From Christensenellaceae bacterium (GTDB taxonomy: Bacteria; Bacillota; Clostridia; Christensenellales; CAAEEZ01): a DNA stretch of 11,340 nt. Location: the NCBI GenBank assembly GCA_020024085.1, contig JAHHUG010000042.1, positions 1-11,340 on the forward strand, in the 5' to 3' direction. The notes under the pieces were generated by a model, which had not been told where the DNA came from, ran no database searches, and worked only from the letters and a program-made list of their open reading frames with translations. This document shows positions 1 to 6,285 of this stretch, piece after piece (positions within the stretch are counted from its first letter, which is position 1; the number at the start of each line of letters is the position of its first letter). Position numbers and translations under genes: made by a program.

Positions 1-23
1 AATCTAAAGCAAATTAGTTTACA

Positions 24-41
24 GAAGACACTCACCATAAA
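24..41. repeat. short dispersed repeat, left copy
   Basis: The 18 bases match 671-688 at 17 of 18 positions (core GAAGACACTCAC, then C or G, then ATAAA). At 671-688 the sequence is one arm and the loop of a terminator hairpin; here the second arm is missing, so this may be a remnant of the same hairpin family. Nothing else supports a function. Confidence 0.4.
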
Positions 42-136
42 AGAACAGTTTTATTCAAACTATTGACTATAAAATATAGGTATTTATTACATTTATTTAT
101 TTTCAAAAATTAAACACAAAAAGCTTATTATTAAGA

Positions 137-165
137 TTGACAAATATATATTTTTTTATTATACT
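137..165 (+). promoter_or_regulatory. promoter of the tRNA-Thr gene
   Basis: A perfect -35 box TTGACA (137-142) is followed by a 17-base spacer and the -10 box TATACT (160-165, 5 of 6 to consensus). Transcription would begin near 172, giving a short 5' leader before the tRNA at 199. Stable-RNA genes usually have such near-consensus promoters. Confidence 0.8.
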
Positions 166-198
166 ATATATGTTTTATGCGTTTTAATGCAAAATATT

Positions 199-274
<76 letters not shown>

Positions 275-275
275 T

Positions 276-311
276 AAAAAAGACCTAGACTAAAATGTCT
301 AGGTCTTTTTT
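276..311 (+). terminator. intrinsic terminator of the tRNA gene
   Basis: A perfect inverted repeat starts two bases after the CCA end: arms 276-290 and 297-311 around the 6-base loop TAAAAT. The GC-containing core GACCTAGAC/GTCTAGGTC is followed by a run of six T. The A-run before the stem makes the structure usable in both directions. Confidence 0.92.
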
Positions 312-660
312 ATGTGTTCTATAATTGAATTTGCTACTAGATTACAATAATATTTTCTATTACTTTTTTATAATCTAGTTAAATCCTTCCAGCTCCATTC
401 CCCTCTTTTTCTTATGAAATCGAGGGTTTTTCTTTTTATTGACTGACCTATTCCTTTCTGTTTTTATACCATTAGTGCACCACGATTTTTGTCTATATCG
501 AAAAAAGGCATACTTTTGGAATACTTATTTTATTCTTTTTTATGCTTCGTGGCATACTTTGAGGAAGACTTGCATTGTTTTTATGGATAAAAGGAAGACT
601 AAGCATAGTGTCTTTATCGCTGCTTTTTCTTAAATTTGACTGTTTTACCGTATTTTAACG
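312..660. other. gap without a convincing gene; terminator-like hairpins and repeat cores
   Basis: No gene can be supported here. A 64-codon open frame on the plus strand (439-633) has no Shine-Dalgarno site and an unlikely composition rich in Phe, Tyr and His. The stretch holds a hairpin at 401-435 and two copies of the core GGCATACTTT (507-516 and 551-560), the same core found at 3473 and 6126. It looks like an accumulation of degraded terminators and repeat pieces between the tRNA and the converging minus-strand genes. Confidence 0.5.
401..435 (+). terminator. terminator-like hairpin, repeated at 3352-3382
   Basis: CCCTC (401-405) pairs with GAGGG (422-426), and the inner TTTC/GAAA closes a TTAT loop with a two-base internal mismatch. 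TTTTTC follows. A diverged copy with the same TTTTTCTTATGAA centre and a T-run after GAGGG lies at 3352-3382. No intact plus-strand gene ends just before it, so it may be a repeat component rather than a working terminator. Confidence 0.5.
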
Positions 661-700
661 TATAAAAATGGAAGACACTCACGATAAAGAGTGCCTTCCA
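661..700 (-). terminator. intrinsic terminator of the 322-aa/160-aa unit
   Basis: A 12-base-pair stem (669-680 with 689-700) encloses an 8-base loop. Read on the minus strand the single imperfect position becomes a G-U pair, and the stem is followed by TTTTTATA. It begins 12 bases after the stop codon of the 160-aa gene, in the right place and direction to end that transcript. Confidence 0.85.
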
Positions 701-712
701 CACGACAAATTA

Positions 713-1195
713 TTAGTTATTTTTATATTTCCGAAAATGAATAAAACCATTAAAAACCATTAGCACTAATTCCGGCAACATTATAAATATTACAAATGCG
801 CTTATACTTTGTTGTTGGACAGCACCGTATTGATTGAAAAGATCAGACTGAACGGTTATGACGATTAAAGATAATGTCAAAAGCAAAATCCAAGATATTA
901 TCACTGCCACTATACCTATTATATAACTCTTTTTCATATTCGTAAAAATAAGTCCTATACATTGCAAGAGAACAATAAGGATAATCGCCCATATGGTTGC
1001 TTGCAGAGTATAGTTAAAATTATCGATATGTATTGTAGAACTCGATAAAGCCGTAAATATGGACACATTGCAAATACTTTTTGTAATTCCATCATTTAAT
1101 TCAACTTTCATTGAAAAAATGGGACAAAAAATTAAAAGTACCAATGCCGACAAAAGTAGAAAACTTATAATTGTATCTTTAACTGTTTTTTTCAT
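713..1195 (-). CDS. uncharacterised four-helix membrane protein (160 aa)
   Basis: I do not recognise the family. Four strongly hydrophobic segments are visible at about residues 10-28, 66-85, 91-112 and 131-150, with Lys/Arg-rich ends (MKK at the N-terminus, NMKKS between helices 2 and 3, HFRKYKNN at the C-terminus). This suggests both termini inside and two outside loops: one of about 37 residues (29-65, rich in Ser, Thr and Asn) and one of about 18 with several Gln. The ATG lies only 2 bases after the stop codon of the secreted 322-aa gene, and its ribosome site (TAGG) lies inside that gene's end, so translation is probably coupled. This tight pairing suggests the two products act together at the membrane, for example as partner and anchor, exporter or immunity-like pair; that is inference. 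A hairpin terminator follows at 700-661. The gene looks intact. Confidence 0.8.
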   Translation of the reverse strand: MKKTVKDTIISFLLLSALVLLIFCPIFSMKVELNDGITKSICNVSIFTALSSSTIHIDNFNYTLQATIWAIILIVLLQCIGLIFTNMKKSYIIGIVAVIISWILLLTLSLIVITVQSDLFNQYGAVQQQSISAFVIFIMLPELVLMVFNGFIHFRKYKNN

Positions 1196-1197
1196 AA

Positions 1198-2166
1198 TTA
1201 CCTATAAAGCGATAAAGGGGTTGCCCTATAATCTTTATGTTGCGTCTTATCAAATGAAATCCCAACAGGACCTATACTAATGGACAAATTCATACTCGTA
1301 GAAGTATTATGTACATAAACTACTTGCACAGAGCAATCATTTATAGCGGTTAAGTAATAGTTTCCTTTGGCTACCTGCCCTCTTATAACACCTATCCTGC
1401 TTTGATACTTTACAGGTGTTTGAAAAGAATAAATTACGCCGTAATTGCTTGAATAATTGATAGACACCGGCGAACTACCTGTTAGCGTTTTTTTTGCTCT
1501 TTTATAATATCTATTATATGTGTACTTCCCCGCAAGTTGACTTGCGTATTTGCTGTTAAAAGTAGTTTGAGAATCTCCATAGATAATAAAATAATCATTT
1601 TTATGGTTGGTATACCCACTGCAAGATGCTTGCGCTTCTATGCAATAAACCTTATTCCCCCTTTCGGTCGTACCTACTTGATATGCAATAATAGTAAACT
1701 TCATACTACCAGATTGAGAAGTATTGCTGAAATCTGGATTAGAAGAATCCCCATAGGTAACAATACCGCTTCCACCGTTATCTTCAATAAAAGATTGCTG
1801 ATTATCATAGTAATCTTCATCATCTATGTCTATCTCAATCTCTTCTTCTTGAATAACAATAGACTTACTATCTTTAACCATATTCGGATCTAAATTGTAA
1901 TTTTCCATATATGATTTAAGTTCCGAACTTAACGATTCATTTGCCGATTTATATTTGTTTAGTGATTGAATATTATTAAGTTCAATTCGCTTGACATTAT
2001 CAGTCTTGCTTTGTACCACATTAAAATCATTGGTATCGGTCGAAGTTGAAGCGTACGCCTTACCTTCGGTAATTGTGAATCCACCGAAAACTATGACCAA
2101 ACCTAACACAAGGCCAATAAGTAGTGCTGTGATTAAACGAGTTTTTTTACTTGTTGTTCTTATCAT
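1198..2166 (-). CDS. secreted protein of unknown function (322 aa)
   Basis: The N-terminus is a clear Sec signal peptide: basic residues 3-10 (RTTSKKTR), a hydrophobic core at about 11-30, and a likely cleavage after AYA (residues 37-39). Mature residues 40-103 are polar and probably helical. Residues 107-121 are very acidic (EEEIEIDIDDEDYYD). Residues 150-322 look beta-rich, with many alternating hydrophobic and Tyr/Ser/Thr residues and ending in SIGPVGISFD (297-306) and a basic tail. Three Cys in the mature part (175, 182, 278) could give one disulphide. No catalytic motif, LPXTG signal, lipobox or second membrane helix is visible, so it is either released or held by its partner. The start is well supported by AGGAG 6 bases before the ATG. 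It heads a two-gene unit with the membrane protein at 713-1195 and is preceded by a leader of about 300 nt. Confidence 0.85.
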   Translation of the reverse strand: MIRTTSKKTRLITALLIGLVLGLVIVFGGFTITEGKAYASTSTDTNDFNVVQSKTDNVKRIELNNIQSLNKYKSANESLSSELKSYMENYNLDPNMVKDSKSIVIQEEEIEIDIDDEDYYDNQQSFIEDNGGSGIVTYGDSSNPDFSNTSQSGSMKFTIIAYQVGTTERGNKVYCIEAQASCSGYTNHKNDYFIIYGDSQTTFNSKYASQLAGKYTYNRYYKRAKKTLTGSSPVSINYSSNYGVIYSFQTPVKYQSRIGVIRGQVAKGNYYLTAINDCSVQVVYVHNTSTSMNLSISIGPVGISFDKTQHKDYRATPLSLYR

Positions 2167-2471
2167 AATAACTCCTATTTAATATTTTGAAGTAACAAAA
2201 CCAATCTCCGTTCTCCTATAATGATTTACAATTTTCGACACTTTTAATTTCTCTGCCATGGCCGCCATTTTTTGTGCCGATACCGCTGTCGTTCAGTTCG
2301 TTTGCCGTTATAAAGTATTTTTTGTTCCGATTCCATCATATTCTTAATGCACTTTGATTTTGATAGTTAGCACAAACTAACTATACCATAAAAAAAATAA
2401 ATTACATGACGTTTGCCAGTTAGTCATTGCGAACTCATGGACAAAAAAATACGGGGTGCTTTTTTACTCTA
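2167..2471 (-). other. long untranslated leader before the secreted-protein gene
   Basis: If transcription starts about 7 bases after the -10 box at 2483-2478, about 305 nt precede the ATG of the 322-aa gene. The leader contains an 8-base inverted repeat (2363-2384) and a stretch at about 2245-2330 that is visibly richer in G and C than its surroundings. That stretch is open in one minus frame for 39 codons (2335-2219) without a start codon, and is also open on the plus strand. I could not match it to a known riboswitch or leader peptide. It may be a structured RNA, a gene remnant or ordinary spacer. Confidence 0.4.
2363..2384. promoter_or_regulatory. 8-base inverted repeat, operator or leader hairpin
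   Basis: ATAGTTAG (2363-2370) and CTAACTAT (2377-2384) form a perfect inverted repeat with a 6-base spacer, CACAAA. A further half-site-like CAGTTAGTC occurs at about 2418-2426. The size and symmetry fit a dimeric repressor site. Because it lies about 90 nt inside the predicted leader, it could equally be an RNA hairpin. Confidence 0.45.
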
Positions 2472-2477
2472 TATTCT

Positions 2478-2507
2478 ATTATAGACCAAAGTTTATTATT
2501 ATGTCAA
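2478..2507 (-). promoter_or_regulatory. promoter of the 322-aa/160-aa unit
   Basis: On the minus strand TTGACA (2507-2502) and TATAAT (2483-2478) both match consensus exactly, with an 18-base spacer. It is the best promoter between the ClbS-like gene and the 322-aa gene. From 2508 to 2660 I see nothing else definite, and no clear terminator for the ClbS-like gene. Confidence 0.7.
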
Positions 2508-2660
2508 GCGTCAAGCAAAATTTAGCACTCACTAAAATAATGCATACAAAAAACATACTAGGATAACATAATCAAATAGAACAACAATAAGATGTGCTTT
2601 TTTGACTGACAATTTTTGGATATTATGATTATAGATAATTATATGAAAATATTAAAAAAT

Positions 2661-3179
2661 TTACAATGCAAACTTCTTCCATCTTCTGATTTTTGTACGG
2701 AAGGTGTTAAAAGGAGCAACTGTATTTAGATGAATAAATTTATAAACTTCCCAAACAGCTAATTTTGTTGCAGTATCTGCCCATTTTCGTCTATGAGGGA
2801 GAAAAAGTTCGTCATCAGTCATTGAGTCTATCATCTCATATATTCTATTAACATTATAGTCAAGCATTGTCCTAAGTTCACATAGCGACATATTTGCATA
2901 TGTATCATTAAACCATTTGTACAATGCACCTAATTCATTCCATTTGAAATTATCAGAAGGTGTTTTGACTTTTATACCCTTTCGCTCATCGTATTCCCAT
3001 TTTAGAATAAGGGTAGTCCATCCCACTTGATAACCCAAGTTTTCTGCTGGAGTGCGTTCAACTTCATCTATACGTAGGGTTTTCATATTTTCAGGAATAT
3101 CGGCAAATTCAGCAATATATCTTGCGTAGCTTTTCGCAATTTCTGATTTTAATTCTTCTTTACTAGTGTAAGTTTTCAT
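2661..3179 (-). CDS. ClbS/DfsB-type DUF1706 protein (172 aa)
   Basis: The whole length matches the DUF1706 four-helix family, usually about 170 aa, to which the colibactin self-resistance protein ClbS belongs. Recognisable blocks are the N-terminal helix YTSKEELKSEI, the segment RTPAENLGYQVGWTTLILKW (residues about 43-62), the central FKWNELGALYKWF, and the C-terminal block KWADTATKLAVWEVYKFIH followed by NTVAPF. In ClbS the family fold opens the DNA-reactive cyclopropane of colibactin. Most Gram-positive homologues have no known substrate and no colibactin genes are present here, so a general protective role against an electrophile is only a guess. No signal peptide: cytoplasmic. The start has a good ribosome site (AAGGAAA, 5 bases from the ATG). 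It appears to be a single-gene unit with its own promoter. Confidence 0.87.
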   Translation of the reverse strand: MKTYTSKEELKSEIAKSYARYIAEFADIPENMKTLRIDEVERTPAENLGYQVGWTTLILKWEYDERKGIKVKTPSDNFKWNELGALYKWFNDTYANMSLCELRTMLDYNVNRIYEMIDSMTDDELFLPHRRKWADTATKLAVWEVYKFIHLNTVAPFNTFRTKIRRWKKFAL

Positions 3180-3218
3180 AAAATTTCCTTTTTATAATTT
3201 GCATTATATCTTTTTGTC

Positions 3219-3247
3219 AGTATATCATAAATCTTATTAGCAATCAA
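3219..3247 (-). promoter_or_regulatory. promoter of the ClbS-like gene
   Basis: On the minus strand TTGATT (3247-3242, 4 of 6) and TATACT (3224-3219, 5 of 6) are separated by exactly 17 bases. Transcription would start about 35 nt before the ATG at 3179, leaving a short leader with the AAGGAAA ribosome site. Confidence 0.6.
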
Positions 3248-3303
3248 ACTCATATAATAAAATGAACTAGAACATAATAGAATAAAAGTTCCAATATACC
3301 TCC

Positions 3304-3483
3304 AAAAGTATGCTAAATGGTGCTTTTTATAGGGTAAAATTAGGTATATTTCCCTATTTTTCTTATGAACTTGAGGGTTTTTTCAACTCAAAAAGTGACT
3401 AGGCACTACCCTGCCATTAAAAACAAAAAATATGCCTAATTTTTATGTCTCTTACTAAAAAGGCACTAATTAGGCATACTTTT
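3304..3483. mobile_element. MITE-like inverted-repeat element, about 180 bp
   Basis: The left end (3304-3326) is an inverted copy of the right end (3459-3483). The outer ten bases are AAAAGTATGC against GCATACTTTT, and the match continues inward with two single-base gaps and a few changes. A second inner pair is also symmetric: AAAATTAGGTATAT at 3336-3349 against the reverse complement of the segment at 3431-3444. There is no coding capacity. A terminator-like hairpin copy (3352-3382) lies inside. A solo copy of the right end lies at 6112-6136. I see no convincing target-site duplication. It may be a non-autonomous insertion or simply a compound terminator region. Confidence 0.55.
3421..3478 (-). 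terminator. probable terminator of the SGNH esterase gene
   Basis: On the minus strand an 11-base perfect stem (3478-3468 with 3441-3431; core TATGCCTAATT) encloses a 26-base loop and is followed by TTTTTTGTTT. It starts 12 bases after the esterase stop codon. The loop is long for an intrinsic terminator, and the structure is also the right half of the inverted-repeat element, so the element may supply the terminator. Confidence 0.55.
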
Positions 3484-3489
3484 ATACAA

Positions 3490-4185
3490 TTAATCAATAT
3501 AATCTTTAAGCACGTTCGTTATAACATCGTAACCATAGTCATTGGGGTGCAATCCGTCATATGTTAGGCTTTTCTTAAAGTTGCCTTTTTCATCTACCAA
3601 CGCACTAAATAGGTCTACATATATAACATTTTGCTCATTACATAATGTTTTGAGACTTTTGTTGTACTCGATGATATCCTTATTCTTACGTCTACCTACC
3701 ATTTTAGTATTGATAGAGTGATTCACTGGATATACTGACTCTATTACTATCTTGGGAACACCACTATTCTTTGCCTTCTCAATGATTTTCTTCGTATTAG
3801 ATAAAGTCTCTTCTCTTGGAATCCCTTTACCTATGTCATTAGTACCAATTAGTACGAATAAGGTACTTGGCTCTATGTCAAGTGCATTACTCATACGCTC
3901 TAACATTCTATCTGATGTATCTCCAGATATACCCCTATTGTACACTATTTTATTAATGTCGCTAAAGTGCTCATGAGTATTGTATATCTCCACTATTGAG
4001 TCACCTATCATAACTACTTCACCATGCTTTGCATTCTCGTTAAGATGAGTAAAATTATTCATCTTGGTAATTTTGACCGTATCATATGTAGTATCTAGTG
4101 GATTAGCATTATTACATCCTACTAACGCCAATATGCTACATACTAGTATTAGTGCTAAAATTATTATTTTAATGTTCTTTTTCAT
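3490..4185 (-). CDS. SGNH/GDSL-family esterase, predicted lipoprotein (231 aa)
   Basis: The N-terminus is a lipoprotein signal: MKKNIK, a hydrophobic run to residue 20, then the lipobox LVGC with the lipidated Cys at 24, so the enzyme should be tethered to the outer face of the membrane. The SGNH blocks are all present: GDSI (Ser63, nucleophile) in block I, NRGISGDTS with Gly88 in block II, GTND (Asn116) in block III, and DGLHPN (Asp210, His213) in block V. Such enzymes remove acetyl or other acyl groups, often from sugars. The gene follows the sialidase on the same strand after 98 bases with no terminator in between, so a shared transcript is likely; this makes a sialate O-acetylesterase an attractive but unproven role. 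Platelet-activating-factor-acetylhydrolase-like or pectin/xylan deacetylase activity cannot be excluded. AGGGAG lies 7 bases before the ATG. Confidence 0.9.
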   Translation of the reverse strand: MKKNIKIIILALILVCSILALVGCNNANPLDTTYDTVKITKMNNFTHLNENAKHGEVVMIGDSIVEIYNTHEHFSDINKIVYNRGISGDTSDRMLERMSNALDIEPSTLFVLIGTNDIGKGIPREETLSNTKKIIEKAKNSGVPKIVIESVYPVNHSINTKMVGRRKNKDIIEYNKSLKTLCNEQNVIYVDLFSALVDEKGNFKKSLTYDGLHPNDYGYDVITNVLKDYID

Positions 4186-4283
4186 AATTAACTCCCTTTA
4201 CAAAAACCATCATAGAGGGCAAAATTTGAGATTGGTGCGTTCTGTCCACATACGATGATACACTATGTTATCTTCTCACTAAT

Positions 4284-5969
4284 TTATTGTGCTTTATTCT
4301 GTTTTTTCTTCTTGATAACTAATATCACTGCTGTCGTTATTCCTGCCACAACTAGCACACCACCCACTACGGATAATGTCACAATGAGTACTGTGTAGTC
4401 AGTTCTCTGAACATAGGCATTCTTTGTTAGCTCTTCAATACTAATATTGACATACTCCATTGTACCTGGCTTAGCCTCATAGAGTAGTCCTATACCGCCA
4501 TTCTTTAGTTCATCCATACATGAATATGCATAGTCTCCCTTATTCACTGCATACTCATATACTGGAGTCATTGTATTATCTTCCTCTAGTAAGAATGTAT
4601 ATATCATACCATCAGTACGCTTCTTACCAGCTGGACATGCTACCATAAGAGCAGTCTTGCCATCTATCTTTTCTCTAAGTGTCACTGCTGTTAGATTGCA
4701 GTTAGACCAAACTATAACAGGTGTAACTACTGGTTCACTCCAAGTGTAATCATTCTTACTAGTATCCCATTTAGCATCCAAATATGCTATCCTATTAGTA
4801 CCATTTCTAATGAACATACGGAGTACCCCGCCATTCACTTCGACTATCTCGCTCTCACTGCTCCACTTAACCTTGCCACCATTAGGTGCATCTATGCTTC
4901 TATGCCATGACTTTCCATTATCCTTTGAATAGATGAAGCTCGCCTGCTGAATTATCTTCGCTCCAGCCCTCTCAAATGTATAAAATGGAATAATTATTGT
5001 ATTATCACTAGTAACTATGCCCTTACCTGGTGTCACAAGAAGTGCACTCTCTGTGTCTCTTTTAATCTCGGTATTAAGCACCCTAGGTGTCCAAGTCTTA
5101 CCCATATCCTTTGAACTTACCATTAGCATATATCCAGTATTGTATACATGCAATGCTGAATCCTTGTAGTAAGCACACTGTTGCACATATTTATCGCTAT
5201 CCACCTGCTTCTGAGTAAGTGCCTCATATGTGCCATCAGCCTTGACACGATAGATATTCCACCAACCATCGAGTGCCCATGATGTAGCACTATTGTCACT
5301 AGTCTTCATAACGGGTGCATAGCCATTCACCATATCTCCTAAATAATAAGGATATGGCTTGTACTTAGGATTGGTATTCACCATGCTGTAATCATCAGTC
5401 AGAGCAAGACGCTCCTTGCCACCAATATTCATATAACCAGTGCCTACATTTGGATTGATGTAATCTTGTTTGGTGGTCACTCCAGTAGGATTCATATCTG
5501 CCATGACATAAATCGTGCCATCAGGACCTTGCACAACAACCGGATCTATACAAGTAGTTGCCTTGGTATCAGCAAAACCCTTACTATCAGGATACCTAAT
5601 AGCATACGATTGCTCCCATGTTGCCCCATTATCTTTGGACATGGCAATAATGGTGTCTAGTCCGCCACCATCTCCAAGTGTCTCATATCTAGCATCTGCT
5701 GCTGCAAATAAAGTGCCATCAGCTAGTGTAATCATAGCAGGTATTCTGAATAACTCACTACCACCAGCATTAGCAGGAAAAGGATTACCCTTCGTAGTTG
5801 AATCTAGGCTAAGATAACCAGCCTTGTCCAGTTCACTAGAAAGTGCAACTTTCTCTTGAAAAGATACCATGCTCATCTCAGTTGATGCTTCCGTTTCAAC
5901 AATATTTGACTGCATAGGAATAAATAGTGATGTCAAAACGAGTATCACAGCAAATAAAATATTCCTCAT
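4284..5969 (-). CDS. membrane-anchored exo-alpha-sialidase, GH33 (561 aa)
   Basis: GH33 enzymes release terminal sialic acid from glycans. The FRIP motif (residues 74-77, triad Arg75) is followed by ADARYETLGDGGGLD, which carries the acid/base Asp region (Asp100 or Asp105). Three Asp-boxes are visible: SKDNGATW (111-118), SKDMGKTW (286-293) and SKDNGKSW (348-355). The likely Tyr nucleophile is Tyr482 (AYS) and its partner Glu lies in SSESE (371-374); Arg451 and an Arg around 388-393 would complete the triad. Residues about 195-280 form an insertion between Asp-boxes, as in several bacterial sialidases. There is an N-terminal signal peptide (about 1-28) and a C-terminal helix (525-552) ending in KKKK, so it is anchored at the surface without LPXTG. 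An in-frame ATG at 6053 is rejected because it sits at the predicted transcription start; ATG 5969 has GTGGAAAA upstream. A sampled line (5281-5340) has 26 G/C of 60 against 21 in 8701-8760, a hint of different composition. Confidence 0.93.
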   Translation of the reverse strand: MRNILFAVILVLTSLFIPMQSNIVETEASTEMSMVSFQEKVALSSELDKAGYLSLDSTTKGNPFPANAGGSELFRIPAMITLADGTLFAAADARYETLGDGGGLDTIIAMSKDNGATWEQSYAIRYPDSKGFADTKATTCIDPVVVQGPDGTIYVMADMNPTGVTTKQDYINPNVGTGYMNIGGKERLALTDDYSMVNTNPKYKPYPYYLGDMVNGYAPVMKTSDNSATSWALDGWWNIYRVKADGTYEALTQKQVDSDKYVQQCAYYKDSALHVYNTGYMLMVSSKDMGKTWTPRVLNTEIKRDTESALLVTPGKGIVTSDNTIIIPFYTFERAGAKIIQQASFIYSKDNGKSWHRSIDAPNGGKVKWSSESEIVEVNGGVLRMFIRNGTNRIAYLDAKWDTSKNDYTWSEPVVTPVIVWSNCNLTAVTLREKIDGKTALMVACPAGKKRTDGMIYTFLLEEDNTMTPVYEYAVNKGDYAYSCMDELKNGGIGLLYEAKPGTMEYVNISIEELTKNAYVQRTDYTVLIVTLSVVGGVLVVAGITTAVILVIKKKKQNKAQ

Positions 5970-6002
5970 TAATTTTCCACACTCCAATAATAAAGTATAT
6001 AT

Positions 6003-6018
6003 CCATGCATAAGCATGG
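6003..6018 (-). promoter_or_regulatory. small hairpin in the sialidase leader
   Basis: CCATGC and GCATGG (6003-6008, 6013-6018) form a 6-base stem with the loop ATAA. It lies in the predicted 80-nt leader of the sialidase mRNA, 33 bases before the start codon. It may protect the 5' end of the message or mean nothing. Confidence 0.35.
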
Positions 6019-6058
6019 TAATTAATTTCCAAATTGTACCCTAAAGCACACAAAATGT

Positions 6059-6087
6059 ATTATAACATTCAACAATTAGTATGTCAA
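6059..6087 (-). promoter_or_regulatory. consensus promoter of the sialidase/esterase unit
   Basis: On the minus strand TTGACA (6087-6082) and TATAAT (6064-6059) both match consensus perfectly with an ideal 17-base spacer. The start of transcription falls near 6052, which fixes the sialidase start at 5969 rather than 6053. Such a strong core promoter suggests high basal expression or control by a repressor. Confidence 0.85.
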
Positions 6088-6111
6088 TATTGACTATAAT
6101 TAAAAGATATT

Positions 6112-6136
6112 AAAGGCACTATTTAGGCATACTTTT
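6112..6136. repeat. solo copy of the terminal repeat of the 3304-3483 element
   Basis: The 25 bases match 3459-3483 with one difference (T for A at the eleventh base) and share the GGCATACTTTT end. No second copy faces it within the intergenic region. It lies 25 bases upstream of the sialidase -35 box. Confidence 0.6.
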
Positions 6137-6198
6137 CTGTCAAACGAGATAAATAGAACTCTCCGAAACTGACAGAACCGACAAAATTCGTGTACGAA
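6135..6198. promoter_or_regulatory. palindromic sites in the sialidase/fucosidase divergent region
   Basis: TTCTGTCA (6135-6142) and TGACAGAA (6170-6177) form a perfect 8-base inverted repeat with 27 bases between. TTCGT (6187-6191) and ACGAA (6194-6198) form a second, tight palindrome. Both lie upstream of the core promoters of the two divergent genes, where activator sites are often found. The regulator is not visible in the window. Confidence 0.4.
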
Positions 6199-6256
6199 AG
6201 TGGTGTATAAAACACTATACTCTATGTAAAAAGATATTATAATTCAATGACTAATC

Positions 6257-6285
6257 TTGTATAGGTATAAACTTTATGTTATACT
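6257..6285 (+). promoter_or_regulatory. candidate promoter of the fucosidase gene
   Basis: TTGTAT (6257-6262, 3 of 6) is followed after 17 bases by TATACT (6280-6285, 5 of 6). Transcription would begin near 6292 and leave a leader of about 26 nt to the ATG at 6318. A second -10-like TATAAT lies at 6238-6243 but lacks a good -35 box. Confidence 0.5.

Noticed and set aside
439..633. Open frame of 64 codons on the plus strand after the tRNA
   Set aside because: No ribosome site, unlikely composition, and it overlaps repeat and hairpin sequence.
1537..1893. Open frame of 118 codons on the plus strand
   Set aside because: It lies wholly antisense to the secreted 322-aa gene, which has a signal peptide, a good ribosome site and a partner gene.
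2440..2475. Possible hairpin AAAAAA/TTTTTT around GCACCCCGTA as an attenuator in the leader
   Set aside because: The stem would consist only of A-U pairs with no GC core, too weak for a terminator.
5515..5817. Open frame of 100 codons on the plus strand
   Set aside because: It is antisense to the conserved catalytic part of the sialidase.
5970..6053. Upstream ATG that would add 28 residues to the sialidase
   Set aside because: It coincides with the predicted transcription start, has no ribosome site, and would bury the signal peptide inside the protein.
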